Source: Pseudomonadota bacterium
GTDB lineage: Bacteria; Myxococcota; Myxococcia; Myxococcales; Myxococcaceae
DNA: 64,000 nt
Direction of reading: 5' to 3'
NCBI GenBank assembly: GCA_023423535.1
Contig: JAFAFL010000048.1
Span: forward strand, 1 to 64,000
Shown here: piece after piece, positions 51,674 to 61,251 of the stretch
Layout: every line of letters begins with the position of its first letter
How positions within the stretch are numbered: position 1 is the first letter of the stretch
Program-made: the position numbers and the translations under genes
Notes under the pieces: model-generated
The model's input: only the letters and a program-made list of their open reading frames with translations
What the model was told of the DNA's origin: nothing
Database searches by the model: none

Positions 51674-51958
51674 ATGGCCGACGCGAAGACGCTCTCCGGG
51701 ACGGCGCGGGAGTGGGTGTCAAAGGGCGCGCTCCTGCTCGACGTGAGGACGCCGGACGAGTACCGGCAGGGTCACCTCGAAGGCGCGGTGAACATCCCCG
51801 TGCAGGAGCTCCCGAGGCGCCTCCCCGAAGTGGGCGAGCCCACGCGTCCGGTGGTCGTCTACTGCGCCGCCGGCATGCGCGCGCAGAGCGCCACCGAGCT
51901 CCTTCGCCGGGCCGGGTTCGCGCAGGTGCTGTGTCTCGGCGGCATGTCCGCCTGGTGA
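51674..51958 (+). CDS. single-domain rhodanese
   Basis: A 94-residue sulfurtransferase domain. The active-site loop is CAAGMR with the persulfide Cys, within VVVYCAAGMRAQSAT, and the N-terminal LLLDVRTPDEYRQGHLEGA is the rhodanese signature. No signal peptide. It lies 49 nt before the M16 peptidase gene and may share its transcript. Confidence 0.9.
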   Translation: MADAKTLSGTAREWVSKGALLLDVRTPDEYRQGHLEGAVNIPVQELPRRLPEVGEPTRPVVVYCAAGMRAQSATELLRRAGFAQVLCLGGMSAW

Positions 51959-52007
51959 GTCCAGAGGCAGGTCCGGAAGTTCTAGAGGCTGAAAGGGAGA
52001 GTGACGC

Positions 52008-53417
52008 ATGAGAGCGGCCGCATTGGGTCTCGCGCTGCTGTGCGGGGCCGCGTTGGCGCAGGGAGCACCGCCCGCGGGCGGGGCAACGGGAGCGGGCACG
52101 AAGCTGCAGGTGCCCTACGAGAAGTACACGCTCGACAACGGGATGGAGGTCATCCTCCACGTGGACGAGCGCCTGCCGGTGGTGGCGGTGAACGTCTGGT
52201 ACCACGTGGGCGCCTACCAGGAGCCGAAGGGGCGCAGCGGCTTCGCGCACCTCTTCGAGCACATGATGTTCCAGGGCTCGGCGCACGTCGGTGACGACCA
52301 GCACATCGCGATGCTCGAGCGGCTCGGCGCCACCGACCTCAACGGCACCACGAACTTCTTCCGCACGAACTACTTCCAGACCGTGCCGCAGAACTACCTC
52401 GAGACCGCGCTCTGGCTCGAGAGCGACCGCATGGGCTTCCTCCTCCCCGCGCTGACGGAGGAGAAGCTGAAGACGCAGCAGGAGGTGGTGAAGAACGAGC
52501 GCCGCCAGCGCATCGAGACCGCGCCCTATGGCGTCGCCCAGGAGCGGCTGTGGCAGGCGATGTTCCCGCAGCCGCACCCCTACTTCGGCCGCGTCATCGG
52601 CTCGATGGCGGACCTCGACGCGGCGACGGTGGGTGACGTCTCCGACTTCTTCGACACCTGGTACGCGCCCTCCAACGCGACGCTGACCCTCGCGGGCGCG
52701 TTCGATCCGAAGGAGGCGAAGGCGCTGGTGCAGAAGTACTTCGGCACCCTCCCGCGCAGGCCGGAGCCGAAGGAGCCGGACGTGAAGCCGGCGCGGCTGG
52801 AGAAGGAGCTCGTGCTCGAGCACGACGAGCGCATCGCCACCCTCCCGGCGATCACCATCGCCTGGCACACACCGGAGGCCTTCGCCGAGGGCGACGCGGC
52901 CGCGGACGTGCTCTCGGCCGTCCTCAGCGACGGCAAGGGCAGCCGGCTCCACCGCAGGCTCGTGCGCGAGAAGCGCATCGCGCAGTCCGTCAGCGCGTTC
53001 CAGTGGAGCATCAAGGGCCAGAGCGTGTTCATGGTCGACGCCACCGCGGCGCCCGGTCACACCGCGGAGGAGCTGCAGCGGGAGATCGACCTCGTCCTCG
53101 CCGAGGTTCGGGAGGGGGGCGTGACGCCGGAGGAGGTCCGCCGCGCGCGCAACAAGATCGAAACCGACTTCGTCGCCGGCCTGCAGTCGGTGGGCGGGAT
53201 GAGCGGCAAGGCGGACCGGATGCAGATGTACAACCACGTGTGGAAGGAGCCGGACGGCTTCGCGCGAGACCTCGCCCGCTACGAGGCGGTGACGCCGCAG
53301 ATGGTGCAGGCGTTCGCGAAGGAGTTCCTCGGCGATCGGCGCGCAGTCTTGCGCGCCACGCCCGCGCAGTCCGCGCAGTCCGAACAGCAGCCCGCGCAGA
53401 AGAAGGAGGGCAACTAG
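52008..53417 (+). CDS. M16 zinc peptidase, catalytic subunit
   Basis: A 469-residue exported peptidase with a signal peptide (LGLALLCGAALAQG). The inverted zinc motif HxxEH is in GFAHLFEHMMFQGS (about residue 80) and the distal Glu lies in the ENRVHxE-like region near 155 (KNERRQRIETAPYG). A second, inactive half follows (about 250-450). M16 enzymes degrade short peptides and often work with a catalytically dead partner. The partner is encoded 2 nt downstream. Confidence 0.92.
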   Translation: MRAAALGLALLCGAALAQGAPPAGGATGAGTKLQVPYEKYTLDNGMEVILHVDERLPVVAVNVWYHVGAYQEPKGRSGFAHLFEHMMFQGSAHVGDDQHIAMLERLGATDLNGTTNFFRTNYFQTVPQNYLETALWLESDRMGFLLPALTEEKLKTQQEVVKNERRQRIETAPYGVAQERLWQAMFPQPHPYFGRVIGSMADLDAATVGDVSDFFDTWYAPSNATLTLAGAFDPKEAKALVQKYFGTLPRRPEPKEPDVKPARLEKELVLEHDERIATLPAITIAWHTPEAFAEGDAAADVLSAVLSDGKGSRLHRRLVREKRIAQSVSAFQWSIKGQSVFMVDATAAPGHTAEELQREIDLVLAEVREGGVTPEEVRRARNKIETDFVAGLQSVGGMSGKADRMQMYNHVWKEPDGFARDLARYEAVTPQMVQAFAKEFLGDRRAVLRATPAQSAQSEQQPAQKKEGN

Positions 53418-53419
53418 CC

Positions 53420-54976
53420 ATGGCCCGCACCATTCAGTCGATCCTTCTCGCCGCCGCGCTCGCGCTGACGGGCCTCTCCTTCGGCGCCGGCTGCAAGAGC
53501 ACGCCCGAGCCGAAGCCGGTCGAAACGCAGGAGCAGAGCGGAACGCAGACCGGGACGCCGGCCGGACAGCGGCCCGTCGCCGAAGTGCCCCCCGCCGAGG
53601 CCTGGCGTCAGACCCAGCCCACGCCGGGCGACGCGCCGGAGCTCGTCATCCCGAAGTTCCAGCGCACCACGCTGAAGAACGGGCTCACGCTGATGGTGAG
53701 CGAGCGCCGCGACCTGCCGCTGGTGAGCATCGGCGTGGCGCTGGCGGCGGGCAGCGCGCAGGACCCGCAAGGGAAGGCGGGCCTCGCCGAGCTGACGATG
53801 CGCACGCTGCTCGAGGGCGCGGGGAAGCGGGACGCCATCGCGCTGGAGGAGGCGTTCGCGGAGCTCGGAGGTGAGCCGTTCGCGGGCACGCAGTATGACG
53901 GCGCGCTGGTGGGCACCCAGGTTCTCCGCCGCAACGCACCGCAGGCGATGGCGCTGGTGGCGGACATCGTGCTGCGCCCGGCGCTGAAGCCGGAGGACTT
54001 CGACCGCAAGAAGCGCGAGCACCTGAACAACCTCGCGCGGCAGATCGGCACCCCGGGCTACCTCGCGCAGTGGGCGTTCGCGGACGTGCTCTACGGCGCG
54101 GGTCACCCCTACGGCCGGCTGGTGGGCGGCACGCCGGAGTCGGTGGCAGGCCTGACGGGGAAGGACGCGCAGGAGTTCTGGAAGAAGCACGCCGGTCCGG
54201 GCGCGGCGGCGCTGGTGGTGACCGGTGACGTGACGCTCGACGAGGCCCGCCAGTGGGCGGAGAAGCACTTCGGCGCGTGGAAGGGCGGGGCCCAGAGGCC
54301 TCCGAAGCCCGCCGAGCTGCGGGTGCGCGCGGAGCCGCAGGTGGTGCTCGTCCCGAAGCCGGGGCTCGTGCAGACGCTGGTGGCGATGGGCCGCCCGGCG
54401 ATCGAAGCCGGCCATCCGGATCAGCCGGCGCTGGAGCTGGCGACGACGGTGTTCGGCGGCATGTTCGGGAGCCGGCTGAACATGAACCTGCGCGAGGCGA
54501 AGGGCTACACCTACGGCGCGTCGGCCTACGTCAGCCCGCGTCGTGGCGAGGGCCCGCTGGTGGCCTCCTCCTCGGTGCGCGCGGACGTGACCGGACCGTC
54601 GGTGCAGGAGTTCCTCTCCGAGCTGAAGGGCCTGCGCGAGCGCCCCATCACGAAGGAGGAGCTCGAGGACGCGCGGCGGGGCCTCGTGCAGTCGCTGCCC
54701 GGCTCGTTCAAGAGCGTGGATGGCCTCGCGCGCGCGGCGGCGTCCATCTGGCTGGAGGAGAAGGACCTCGACCACTACCAGAAGCTCGTGCAGCGCCTCG
54801 AGAGCGCCACGCCCGAGCAGGTGCAGGCGGCCGCGGAGCGCTACCTCGACCCGAAGACCCTCAGCCTCGTGCTGGTGGGTGACCCCGAGGTCATCCAGAA
54901 GCAGCTCGCCGGCCTGGGCCTGCCGAACGCCACCGTGCGTCCCCCGCCGCAGCCGCCCGCGGCAGTGAAGCAGTAG
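53420..54976 (+). CDS. M16-like lipoprotein, non-catalytic partner subunit
   Basis: A 518-residue product with a signal peptide and a Cys at the lipobox-like site (SFGAGC). Two M16-type domains are present (PLVSIGVALAAGSAQDPQGK; GMFGSRLNMNLREAKGYTYG). In the first, the HxxEH motif is replaced by ELTMR (in AELTMRTLLEGA), so it cannot bind zinc there. The substrate-side R/Y pair near the C-terminus (RLNMNLREAKGYTYG) is kept. It forms an operon with the active subunit and probably makes the heterodimer, anchored to a membrane. Confidence 0.88.
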   Translation: MARTIQSILLAAALALTGLSFGAGCKSTPEPKPVETQEQSGTQTGTPAGQRPVAEVPPAEAWRQTQPTPGDAPELVIPKFQRTTLKNGLTLMVSERRDLPLVSIGVALAAGSAQDPQGKAGLAELTMRTLLEGAGKRDAIALEEAFAELGGEPFAGTQYDGALVGTQVLRRNAPQAMALVADIVLRPALKPEDFDRKKREHLNNLARQIGTPGYLAQWAFADVLYGAGHPYGRLVGGTPESVAGLTGKDAQEFWKKHAGPGAAALVVTGDVTLDEARQWAEKHFGAWKGGAQRPPKPAELRVRAEPQVVLVPKPGLVQTLVAMGRPAIEAGHPDQPALELATTVFGGMFGSRLNMNLREAKGYTYGASAYVSPRRGEGPLVASSSVRADVTGPSVQEFLSELKGLRERPITKEELEDARRGLVQSLPGSFKSVDGLARAAASIWLEEKDLDHYQKLVQRLESATPEQVQAAAERYLDPKTLSLVLVGDPEVIQKQLAGLGLPNATVRPPPQPPAAVKQ

Positions 54977-55068
54977 TCGCAACGGCCCGCACATCCCGGG
55001 GCGCGCGTGACGAGAAGTCACCGCGCCCCTTTCGTTCGCCGCTGCCCGCGCCGACACTGGTGCGCAGC

Positions 55069-56241
55069 ATGTCGACTCCGGCCTCCTCCCCTCCCGCGCT
55101 CCCGCTCGCCGACGGCACTGCGCCCCGTCCGACGCCATCGTCGAAGGCGCCGCCCCGGCTCGAGCAGTTCGGTGCGCGCTTCGTCCGCGAACGCGCCGCG
55201 GTGCCCTCCGACGTTTCACTCCGCTGGGCGCACGAGCGCGACGCCTTCCGCCGGCTGCAGTGGCTCGCCTGCGGCAGGGCAGCGCTCTCCGGCGTCGTCA
55301 CCAGCGGCGCGGTCGCCACCGCGGAGGTCCTCGCCAGCGCGCGCTGGCCGGAGGGACACTTCGACCACCAGTGGCGCTGGTGGTCGCTGGTGCTCGGCGC
55401 GACCGCGGTCTTCGCGGTGGCGGAGATCGCCTTCCTCATCTGGAACGCGCTCGACGCCACCAGCCGCACCGCGCGCATGACCGGGGTGAGGGACTGGACG
55501 AGGCTCGACCGGCCCCTCGCCCGCGCGGCGCTGGAGCTGCCGAACCCGCGCGACGGACACCCGGCGGTGGATCCGCTGCGCGAGTCGTCGAAGCTCGCGC
55601 TGCTCGTCCTCACGCTCCTCTACAAGGCGAAGCTCGCGGCCACGAACTTCATCCTCAAGCAGCTCTTCAAGCGGATGCTCGGGCGCGCCGCGGTCAGAGG
55701 CTTCCTCCCCTTCGTCGCCGTCCCGGTGACCGCGGTGTGGAACGTCATCGTCACCCTGCGCATCCTCCGCCAGGCCCGGGTGCGCGCGGTGGGGCCTCGC
55801 GCGGTGGAGCAGGCGGTGGCGCTCCTCTTTCCCCGGACCTCCGAAGGGGAGGCGCCGTCACTCTCCGCGGCGGAATCGGAAGCCGTCCTGCGCGCGGTGG
55901 GCTCGGCGATCGTCCGCACCCGCGACCTGCACCCGAACCTCGAGCATCTCCTCCACGAGCTCGAGCGCCGCCTCCTCGATCGCGGCACGGCCCCCAGCCA
56001 TCCGGAGCGGCTCGACGACCCGCAGCGTTTCCTCGCGCAGCTGCGGACCCTCGAGCCCTCCGCCCGCGACAGGGCGTTGCTCGCGCTCGGCCTCGCCTGC
56101 GCACTGGACGGTCGGATCGGCCGGCGGGAGTGCGCGCTGCTGACTGCCGCGCACGCGGTCTGCGAGCGCCCCTGTGACCTAGACGACTGGCGGCGCACCG
56201 CAAAGGCCGTCCGCGAGGGCGCGCCCATCGCCGCGGCCTGA
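55069..56241 (+). CDS. membrane protein with TerB-like C-terminal region
   Basis: A 390-residue product from ATG (MSTPASSPPALPLADG). After a Pro-rich N-terminus there are three or four membrane helices (LVLGATAVFAVAEIAFLIW; FLPFVAVPVTAVWNVIVTL). The last 60 residues (RDRALLALGLACALDGRIG, then LLTAAHAVCE) have the acidic helical pattern of TerB-like domains, which may bind metal. This part is a guess from pattern. No family is known to me with certainty. Confidence 0.55.
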   Translation: MSTPASSPPALPLADGTAPRPTPSSKAPPRLEQFGARFVRERAAVPSDVSLRWAHERDAFRRLQWLACGRAALSGVVTSGAVATAEVLASARWPEGHFDHQWRWWSLVLGATAVFAVAEIAFLIWNALDATSRTARMTGVRDWTRLDRPLARAALELPNPRDGHPAVDPLRESSKLALLVLTLLYKAKLAATNFILKQLFKRMLGRAAVRGFLPFVAVPVTAVWNVIVTLRILRQARVRAVGPRAVEQAVALLFPRTSEGEAPSLSAAESEAVLRAVGSAIVRTRDLHPNLEHLLHELERRLLDRGTAPSHPERLDDPQRFLAQLRTLEPSARDRALLALGLACALDGRIGRRECALLTAAHAVCERPCDLDDWRRTAKAVREGAPIAAA

Positions 56242-56259
56242 GCCTTCACCCCCCGCAAA

Positions 56260-56294
56260 GAGAAACCCCGCCGGTGCACGGGGCACCGGCGGGG
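56260..56294 (-). terminator. intrinsic terminator of the haem-motif lipoprotein gene
   Basis: CCCCGCCGGTGC (56266-56277) pairs with GCACCGGCGGGG (56283-56294): 12 bp perfect stem with a 5-base loop. On the leftward strand it is followed by TTTCTCTTTG, a good U-rich tail. It lies 33 nt beyond the stop of the leftward gene and also faces the end of the convergent membrane-protein gene. Confidence 0.8.
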
Positions 56295-56326
56295 ATCCCT
56301 GAAGCGCGTCGCACCTCGCGCGACTT

Positions 56327-58129
56327 CTAGTGCTCGGCGTGCAGCTCCTTCAGCATCGCCAGCCGCTCGCACGCGTTGTTCGCCAGCGCGTCGAGGATCT
56401 GCGCCCGGCGGGTCGGCTCATCGAAGTTGCGCGGCGTGCCGCTCATGCAGTCGCTCTCGCTGTGCGGACCGGAGAGGAACTGGGAGAGGTTCCCGTTCTC
56501 GTCGATGTGCGTGAAGTTGCCGCCCGCGTTGACGTCACCGGCGTGGCAGCCGGCGCAGGTGTTCGAGGAGTACTCGAAGCGCGCGTCGTCCGCGGAGATG
56601 GCGGCGTTGCCCGCGAGGTTCGCCTGGAAGCAGAAGCCGGGGTGCGGCATGTCGGAGGCCATGGCGCGGATGAAGATGCCGCTGCCCGCCGGGTACTCGA
56701 GCGGATCGAACGAGCCGGTGAGGATGTTCAGCATCGAGAACGGCACGAAGGGCCAGATCGTCGGCAGGTTGTCGTCGATCGTCTGGTCGAGCTGCGGCGT
56801 GTTGTCGAGCGAGATGTCCGGCGTCCGCTTCACCGTCTCCGGCACCACGAGCCCCGAGCCGCCCGGATCGAGGATGAACTCACGCAGCTGCCACGGGTGG
56901 TCGAAGACGAAGTCGTTGGTGCGCAGCTGGTTCAGCGCGCTGCCGTTCGGCTTGTTCGGGTTCGCGTCGCGCGTGGTCACCAGGTCGGTGATGTCCTGCA
57001 ACATCGCGTTGTACTGCGGGCTGCCCACCGGCTCGTTCGCCAGCTCCACCCACTTGCGCGCCAGGTCCGTCATCTGGTCGCAGTCCTCCTGGATGTTGCC
57101 GTACTCGAAGATGACGAGGAACGGCAGCGGGTTGCAGTTCGCGTCCTCGAGCGCGAAGACGAAGCGCGTCTCACCCGAGCCACCGCCGTAGCCGACGGAC
57201 TCGTGCAGGTCCATGCGGTTGACGATCGCCACCAGGCGGAAGGGCGCGACCTTCAGGTCGAAGGTGCCGCCGCTGATGTTGTCCCAGTCGTCGATGAACT
57301 GCTGCACGCCCGGCCGCGCGAGCGCGCTGTTGAAGTGGAACTCCTGGTTGCTGTGCCAGGTGTCCAGCCACTTCCGCGCCGCGTCCTCCGGCGGCATGCC
57401 GGTCAGCGGCTGGTTGATCATCTCGGTCCAGAGGTGGCCGAAGGTCCACGCGCCCATCGGCGTGCCGCTGCCGCTGCAGCGGTCGAAGGTGCGGTTCGGA
57501 TCGTTCACCACGTCCGGGTGGTTGATGACGATCGAGTGCTCGAAAGAGATGTTCTGCGACAGGCCGAGCGGCGTCGCGTCGATCGGATTGTCCGGCGTGA
57601 TGTCCGCCTCGGCGATCGCCTGGACGATGTCCGACTTCGTCACCTTGCGGCCCTCGAAGGAGACGACCTTCACCTTCCCCGCGCCGCCCGCCATCTCGAG
57701 CCGGCGGTTCTGCTTCCGCAGCTCGTCGAAGTCGAAGTGCACGAAGGCGGTGAACACGCCGTCGCCCGCCTGGTCGTCGGCGCCCTTGCCGTCGTCGGTG
57801 AAGGTGACGTCGCGCTTGGGGTCCCGCCGGTCACGCTGGAGGACGAAGAAGCCCTGCGCGTGGACGTCCTTCGAGTCCTTCGACACCGAGGCGAACATCC
57901 GCGCGTTGCCGTCCGCGGTCTCCTTCTTCAACATCGCGACCTGCATCTTCTCGATGTTCGGAATGGCCTTGCCGCTCGGCTGCGGTGCGGGCTGCTGCTT
58001 GGCCGCCTGCTGCAGGGAGGCGGTCTGCGGCGTGCTGGAGGACGACGAACAGGCGCTGAACGTCAGCGCTGCCGCGGTCAAGGCGACCAGGCCAGCGCCG
58101 CGGTAAGCGGGGTTTGCACTTTTCTTCAA
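56327..58129 (-). CDS. large lipoprotein with one CxxCH haem-binding motif
   Basis: A 600-residue product from TTG with a GGAG site, signal peptide and lipobox (TFSAC). It has a Ser-rich lead, an N-terminal domain of beta pattern (about 70-190), and a large alpha/beta domain with NRMDLHESVGYGGG. Near the C-terminus lies NTCAGCHAGD, a CxxCH motif that would bind one c-type haem, with Met/His ligands nearby. It could be a peroxidase- or electron-transfer-like protein exposed to the periplasm. The exact family is not recognised. Confidence 0.7.
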   Translation of the reverse strand: MKKSANPAYRGAGLVALTAAALTFSACSSSSSTPQTASLQQAAKQQPAPQPSGKAIPNIEKMQVAMLKKETADGNARMFASVSKDSKDVHAQGFFVLQRDRRDPKRDVTFTDDGKGADDQAGDGVFTAFVHFDFDELRKQNRRLEMAGGAGKVKVVSFEGRKVTKSDIVQAIAEADITPDNPIDATPLGLSQNISFEHSIVINHPDVVNDPNRTFDRCSGSGTPMGAWTFGHLWTEMINQPLTGMPPEDAARKWLDTWHSNQEFHFNSALARPGVQQFIDDWDNISGGTFDLKVAPFRLVAIVNRMDLHESVGYGGGSGETRFVFALEDANCNPLPFLVIFEYGNIQEDCDQMTDLARKWVELANEPVGSPQYNAMLQDITDLVTTRDANPNKPNGSALNQLRTNDFVFDHPWQLREFILDPGGSGLVVPETVKRTPDISLDNTPQLDQTIDDNLPTIWPFVPFSMLNILTGSFDPLEYPAGSGIFIRAMASDMPHPGFCFQANLAGNAAISADDARFEYSSNTCAGCHAGDVNAGGNFTHIDENGNLSQFLSGPHSESDCMSGTPRNFDEPTRRAQILDALANNACERLAMLKELHAEH

Positions 58130-58223
58130 GGGAACTCCGGTGAGCGGGGGTTGGGGCAGATGCGGGTCACTGCGGGTGAAGCAGCCGCACGCTTAGTCGG
58201 AGTGCAGGCTCGAAAACCCTCCC

Positions 58224-58241
58224 ACTTCCCCAATGGGAAGT
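58224..58241. promoter_or_regulatory. inverted repeat upstream of dnaN
   Basis: ACTTCCC (58224-58230) and GGGAAGT (58235-58241) form a perfect 7 bp inverted repeat with a 4-base loop in the 280 bp between the divergent lipoprotein and dnaN genes. AT-richer sequence follows at 58255-58300, a probable promoter zone for dnaN. No DnaA box is present here. Confidence 0.35.
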
Positions 58242-58409
58242 TATCTGGCCAACACTTCGGCACGGAAATCAGAAAGGCAGGAAATATCGCGCGCTGAACC
58301 GGCAGCAGAAAGCGACGTCCCCGTTGCTTTGACCATGCACGTAGGGCACGGCCACGCCGCATTGACCTCCCTCCGGGCACGGACTACACGGGCGGCGGGG
58401 AGCCACCAC

Positions 58410-59516
58410 ATGGAATTCAAGATCGAGGCGGACCAGCTCAAGCGCGCGCTGCAGCGGGCGCAGGGCATCGTGGAGCGGAAGACCACCATGCCCATCCTGG
58501 CCAACGTGCTCATCAACGCGCAGAAGACGGGCGTGTCGGTGACCGCGTTCGACCTCGACATCGGCGTGGTGAGCGAGCACCCGGCGGAGGTGCTGAAGCC
58601 GGGCGCGGTGACGGTGTCGGCGAAGTACCTGCACGACATCGTGGCCAGCGCGCCGGACGCGACGCTGACGCTGAAGCGGCTCTCGAACAACTACGTGGAG
58701 ATCACCTCCGGCACGGCGAACTTCAAGATCGTCGGCATGGCGCCGGAGGAGTACCCGAAGTTCCCGAAGGAGGAGAGCGCCGGGCTGGTGAAGGTGAACG
58801 GCGCGCTCATCCTCGAGATGATCAAGAAGACGCAGTTCGCCATCAGCACCGACGAGACGCGCTACATCCTCAACGGCGTGTTCTTCGAGCCCCGCGAGGG
58901 CGGCAAGACGCGCATGGTCGCGACCGACGGTCACCGGCTCGCGCTGGTGGAGCGGGAGATGGAGGGCGACTTCGGCCTCAAGAGCGGCGTCATCGTTCCG
59001 CGCAAGGGCCTCTTCGAGCTCCGGCGGCTGCTGGATGAAGCGCCCGAGGCGGAGTGCTTCCTCGGCTTCGCGGACAACAGCGCGCTGTTCAAGAAGACGG
59101 GCCTCACCATGGTGATGCGCCTCATCGACGGGCAGTTCCCCGAGTACCAGCGGGTCATCCCCAAGGAGGGCGAAAAGCAGGTCGCGCTCCCCCGCATCCG
59201 GTTCCTCGAGGGCCTGCGCCGGATCGCGCTGCTCTCGGCAGACAAGTCCAACGCGGTGAAGGTGCGCCTGTCCGACAACCTCCTGCGGATCACCTCGCAC
59301 AACCCGGACCTCGGCGAGGCGAAGGACGACATCGACTGCACGTACCGCGGGCCGGAGCTGACGGTGGGCTTCAACGCGCGCTACCTCACCGACGTGCTCT
59401 CGGTGCTCGACACCGACGAGGTGGTGTTCGAGCTCGGCGACGAGCACAGCCCCGGCGTGCTCCACGCGCCCGGCGACAAGAGCTACACCGCGGTCGTCAT
59501 GCCGATGCGCGTGTGA
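58410..59516 (+). CDS. dnaN: DNA polymerase III beta subunit (sliding clamp)
   Basis: The clamp ring that tethers DNA polymerase III. The 368-residue product from ATG (MEFKIEADQLKRALQRAQG) has three repeats of the clamp fold, with PILANVLINA, ATDGHRLALVER and a C-terminal YTAVVMPMRV (the MP-R ending typical of DnaN). The GGGGAG site is 7 nt upstream. It lies 16 nt from recF and is about 52 kb from dnaA, not adjacent as in many bacteria. Confidence 0.98.
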   Translation: MEFKIEADQLKRALQRAQGIVERKTTMPILANVLINAQKTGVSVTAFDLDIGVVSEHPAEVLKPGAVTVSAKYLHDIVASAPDATLTLKRLSNNYVEITSGTANFKIVGMAPEEYPKFPKEESAGLVKVNGALILEMIKKTQFAISTDETRYILNGVFFEPREGGKTRMVATDGHRLALVEREMEGDFGLKSGVIVPRKGLFELRRLLDEAPEAECFLGFADNSALFKKTGLTMVMRLIDGQFPEYQRVIPKEGEKQVALPRIRFLEGLRRIALLSADKSNAVKVRLSDNLLRITSHNPDLGEAKDDIDCTYRGPELTVGFNARYLTDVLSVLDTDEVVFELGDEHSPGVLHAPGDKSYTAVVMPMRV

Positions 59517-59532
59517 GCCGCTCGGCGCCTTC

Positions 59533-60663
59533 GTGAGGCTGTTGCAGGTCAGCTACCGGGACTTCCGGAACCTGGGCGAGGTCACCCTCTGCCCTTCGGC
59601 GCACGCGACGATCGCGGTGGGCCAGAACGGGCAGGGGAAGACGAACCTGCTCGAGGGCATCTACTTCCTCTCCACGCTGAAGCCGCTGCGGGCCTCGCGC
59701 CTCGGCGAGCTGGTGCGCTTCGGCACCGAGCGCGCGCGGGTCTCCGGCCGCTTTCTCCTCGGCGGCGCCGAGCGCGAGATCGCCGTCGAGGTGGAGAAGG
59801 GCGTCCGCCAGGCGTTCGTGGACGGGAAGAAGGCCGCGTCGCTGGAGGAGTACTTCGGCGGCGTGTCGGTGGTGGCGTTCACGCCGGACGACCTCGAGGT
59901 GGTGAAGGGCGGGCCCGAGGGCCGGCGCGCGTTCCTCGACCGCGCGGTGTTCAACCGCTTCCCCGCGTTCCTCCGCGAGAGCCGCGCCTACGGCCGGGCG
60001 CTGAAGGGGCGCAACAAGCTGCTGAAGGAGGGCGCGCCGGCGGCCTATCTCGACACCTGGGACGAGGCGTTGGCGAAGGCGGGCGCGCGGGTGCTCACGC
60101 GAAGGCGCGCGCTCTTGATGGAGCTGTCACCGAAGGCACAGCGCGCGTTCGACGCCATCGGCCGGACGCCGGACGGGGCGCGCTACGAGTACGGCCTCTC
60201 GCACGTGAGCCTGGAGAGCGCCGGCGGCTTCGAGGGCCCGGACGTGGACGAGGGCCTCCTGCAGCACGCGCTGCTCGAGGCCTTGAGCGCGCGACGTGAG
60301 CGCGACCGGGAGCGCGGCTTCACCAGCGCCGGGCCACACGCGGACGACCTGGAGGTCCGGCTGGGCGAGCGGATGGCGCGCACCTTCGCGTCGCAGGGAC
60401 AGCAACGCGCATTGGTGCTGGGCTGGAAGATCGCGGAGATCGAAAACCTCCACGCGCACCACGGGTTCCTGCCGCTGCTCCTGCTCGACGACGTCTCCAG
60501 CGAGCTCGACCCCGAGCGCAACGCGTACCTCATGGACTACCTCGCGAAGAGCGGCGCGCAGACCTTCCTCACCACCACCGACGCGCAGCTCGTCCGCGCC
60601 GCCGCGGGTGAGGACACCGCCTGGTTCCGCGTGCGGAGCGGGACGGTGGCGGCGGCGGAGTAG
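59533..60663 (+). CDS. recF: DNA replication and repair protein RecF
   Basis: RecF, an SMC-like ATPase, loads RecA on gapped DNA. The product is 376 residues from GTG (MRLLQVSYRDFRNLGEV). The Walker A is VGQNGQGKTNLLEG, the signature motif SAGPHADDLEVRLG, and Walker B LLLLDDVSSELD. It follows dnaN by 16 nt in the conserved dnaN-recF order. Confidence 0.97.
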   Translation: MRLLQVSYRDFRNLGEVTLCPSAHATIAVGQNGQGKTNLLEGIYFLSTLKPLRASRLGELVRFGTERARVSGRFLLGGAEREIAVEVEKGVRQAFVDGKKAASLEEYFGGVSVVAFTPDDLEVVKGGPEGRRAFLDRAVFNRFPAFLRESRAYGRALKGRNKLLKEGAPAAYLDTWDEALAKAGARVLTRRRALLMELSPKAQRAFDAIGRTPDGARYEYGLSHVSLESAGGFEGPDVDEGLLQHALLEALSARRERDRERGFTSAGPHADDLEVRLGERMARTFASQGQQRALVLGWKIAEIENLHAHHGFLPLLLLDDVSSELDPERNAYLMDYLAKSGAQTFLTTTDAQLVRAAAGEDTAWFRVRSGTVAAAE

Positions 60664-60678
60664 TCCCGTCCCACCGGC

Positions 60679-61251
60679 TCAGGGAGTGTCGGCGTCGCGG
60701 ACCATCCGGTCCCATGCCTTCACCCGCTCGTCGTCGTCGCCCACGAGGGACGTGAGATGGCTTCGGACGTACGCCGTGTCCAGCTTGATGCCGCGCGATG
60801 CGGCGAGCCTCTCGAGATCGACGAGATCCTTGGGCCGGAAGAAGAGCAGCTTGAAGACGGCGAGCGCTTCCGGAGCCAGCACCCAGAGGGACCTGCCACC
60901 GGTCGAGACCTGCCTGCGCGTTCTCATGGCCTCCCACGAGAACTCGATGCTCGGCGTGAACAGGTCGATTCGGAAGTCTCCGAAGCGCCCCTGGAACATC
61001 CCTTCGGCTACTGCGTCGCGCCGCGCACGCTCGGCGTTCACGTCCACGCCGCACTCGCGAAGTGCATCGACAACCTCGCCGAGTTGGTCGTCGCGTACGA
61101 AGACGTTCAGGTCGACATCCAGCGTTCCGCGAGGGGTGCTCCAGATTCCGAAGGCGAGCGCGCCTCCTACTGCGTACGGGATGTCTCGCGCGTCCAACGA
61201 TGCGCCGATGACTGAGGCGGCCTCCATCGCATCTGCCGGCAATTCAGCCAT
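60679..61251 (-). CDS. AbiEii-like/MNT-type nucleotidyltransferase, putative toxin
   Basis: A 190-residue nucleotidyltransferase-fold protein. GGALAFGIWSTPRGTLDVDL carries the GG..x...RxTxDxD pattern: Gly-Gly, then Arg and the catalytic Asp pair. FRIDLFTPS holds the third acidic residue. Its ATG overlaps the stop of the small upstream gene by 8 nt. Such pairs (NTase plus small helical partner) act as toxin-antitoxin or abortive-infection modules that modify tRNA or nucleotides. A metabolic nucleotidyltransferase is the alternative. Confidence 0.65.
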   Translation of the reverse strand: MAELPADAMEAASVIGASLDARDIPYAVGGALAFGIWSTPRGTLDVDLNVFVRDDQLGEVVDALRECGVDVNAERARRDAVAEGMFQGRFGDFRIDLFTPSIEFSWEAMRTRRQVSTGGRSLWVLAPEALAVFKLLFFRPKDLVDLERLAASRGIKLDTAYVRSHLTSLVGDDDERVKAWDRMVRDADTP

